41,860 nt of DNA, taken from assembly GCA_036003705.1 (NCBI GenBank), contig DASYSE010000085.1, positions 1 to 41,860 on the forward strand, given 5' to 3'. Each line of letters starts with the position of its first letter. Within the stretch, counting starts at the first letter, position 1. Below, one piece after another: positions 41,384 through 41,860 of this stretch. This stretch comes from CALGFH01 sp036003705 (GTDB taxonomy: Bacteria; Actinomycetota; CALGFH01). A program made the translations under genes and the position numbers. The notes under the pieces were generated by a model. That model was given only the letters and a program-made list of their open reading frames with translations. It ran no database searches and was not told where the DNA came from.

Positions 41384-41638
41384 TCAGCGGCGGCGGCGCG
41401 CCTGGTTGACGTAGGGGCAGTGGCGACAGCCGCTGTCGCAGCAGGTGCCGCGCGCCCACAGGGAGGCGGCGGTGAAGCACCAGTTGCCGGTGGCCGGGTC
41501 GAGGTAGCCGTCCTTCCCGGCGTCCAGCGCCAGCCGGTGGGCGGCCAGGATGGCCGCGTAGTCGCCCCGGGCCGGGTCCAGCCGGCCCGGGTCGGGCACG
41601 GCCAGCCGGGCCGGCAGGGCAGCCTCGCGCTCGGTCAT
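41384..41638 (-). CDS. Small cysteine-rich DUF5522-like protein
   Basis: An 84-residue protein. The core YAAILAAHRLALDAGKDGYL followed by DPATGNWCFTAASLWARG and the C-terminal cysteine motif CCDSGCRHCPY fit the DUF5522 family, which is widespread and of unknown function; the cysteines probably bind a metal or cluster. ATG start at 41638. It reads towards aceA and is divergent from the malic-enzyme gene with about 106 bases between them. Short but convincing because the motif is intact. Confidence 0.75.
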   Translation of the reverse strand: MTEREAALPARLAVPDPGRLDPARGDYAAILAAHRLALDAGKDGYLDPATGNWCFTAASLWARGTCCDSGCRHCPYVNQARRRR

Positions 41639-41744
41639 CGCTCCAGCCTAGCCGCCGCTCGCTCTGGAGTAGGCTCGTGCGCGCATCCCACCGTCCTGGC
41701 TTCGGCTCCAGTCGAGCCGAGCCCTGCCGCCCAAAGGAGCCGAG

Positions 41745-41860
41745 ATGGGCATCCCAAGCGCCTCGTACTCGATCACGATGCGGGTCCATCTCGGTGCCGA
41801 CCCGCTGGGCATCGGCCGGATCACCACCGCGGTCGGCGAGTCGGCGGGCACGGTGGTGGC
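41745..41860 (+). CDS. NAD-dependent malic enzyme, N-terminal fragment
   Basis: Open frame from ATG 41745 to the window edge, with an AAAGGAG ribosome site a few bases upstream. The first ~38 residues (MGIPSASYSITMRVHLGADP and then IGRITTAVGESAG) match the ACT-like N-terminal extension of actinobacterial NAD-malic enzymes, which convert malate to pyruvate and CO2. The catalytic domain lies beyond the window, so the call rests on the N-terminus only. Together with aceA next door it suggests a small C4/glyoxylate metabolism region. Confidence 0.65.
   Translation, partial: MGIPSASYSITMRVHLGADPLGIGRITTAVGESAGTVV

Overview
The window is a very GC-rich actinobacterial chromosome segment. The lineage call rests on a phosphatidylinositol mannoside (PIM) gene set (pgsA, patA, pimA), frequent GTG/TTG starts, four-base GTGA/ATGA stop-start overlaps and an EF-G2 gene. 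A two-domain GH26-like protein, an archaeal-type aspartyl-tRNA synthetase and a Sat/CysC pair in place of CysDN suggest a poorly sampled or uncultured actinobacterium rather than a mycobacterium or streptomycete; that is inference.

Layout. 1-2.6 kb: the end of a KhtT-like regulator, its CPA2 antiporter, then (minus strand) an HtpX-like protease and a small membrane protein. 2.7-5.3 kb: pimA, patA and pgsA as an overlapping minus-strand operon. 5.5-8.5 kb: EF-G2 and a sulfotransferase (plus). 8.6-12.4 kb: a secreted PhoD-like phosphatase, a LuxR-type response regulator and a soluble histidine kinase (minus). 12.7-17.3 kb: a second response regulator, sat, cysC, a PHP phosphoesterase and a secreted beta-propeller protein (plus). 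17.3-19.2 kb: an MFS remnant and an archaeal-type AspRS. 19.3-35.5 kb: a long minus-strand Wzx/Wzy-type exopolysaccharide locus with three more sulfotransferases and a sulfatase. 35.8-38.2 kb: HIT protein and thrS. 38.4-41.9 kb: an NlpC/P60 cell-wall hydrolase, isocitrate lyase, a small Cys-rich protein and the start of an NAD-malic enzyme.

Main reading. The genes between 5.4 and 35.5 kb look like one functional unit for making a sulfated surface glycan. Sat and CysC make PAPS. Four sulfotransferases could use it. The adjacent PHP enzyme is a good candidate for removing the by-product PAP. WbaP-, PssD/PssE- and GT2-type enzymes would build the lipid-linked repeat unit; Wzx flips it, Wzy polymerises it and a Wzc-like tyrosine kinase controls chain length or export. 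A sulfatase and a GH26-like hydrolase would edit the product. A histidine kinase and two LuxR-type regulators flank the PAPS operon.

This block sits between thrS-HIT and pgsA-patA-pimA, which are contiguous in that same order in mycobacteria (Rv2614c to Rv2610c). All five genes keep the same strand and order here, so the roughly 30 kb block appears to have been inserted into, or to interrupt, an ancestral operon. No tRNA, rRNA, CRISPR array or intact transposase was seen.
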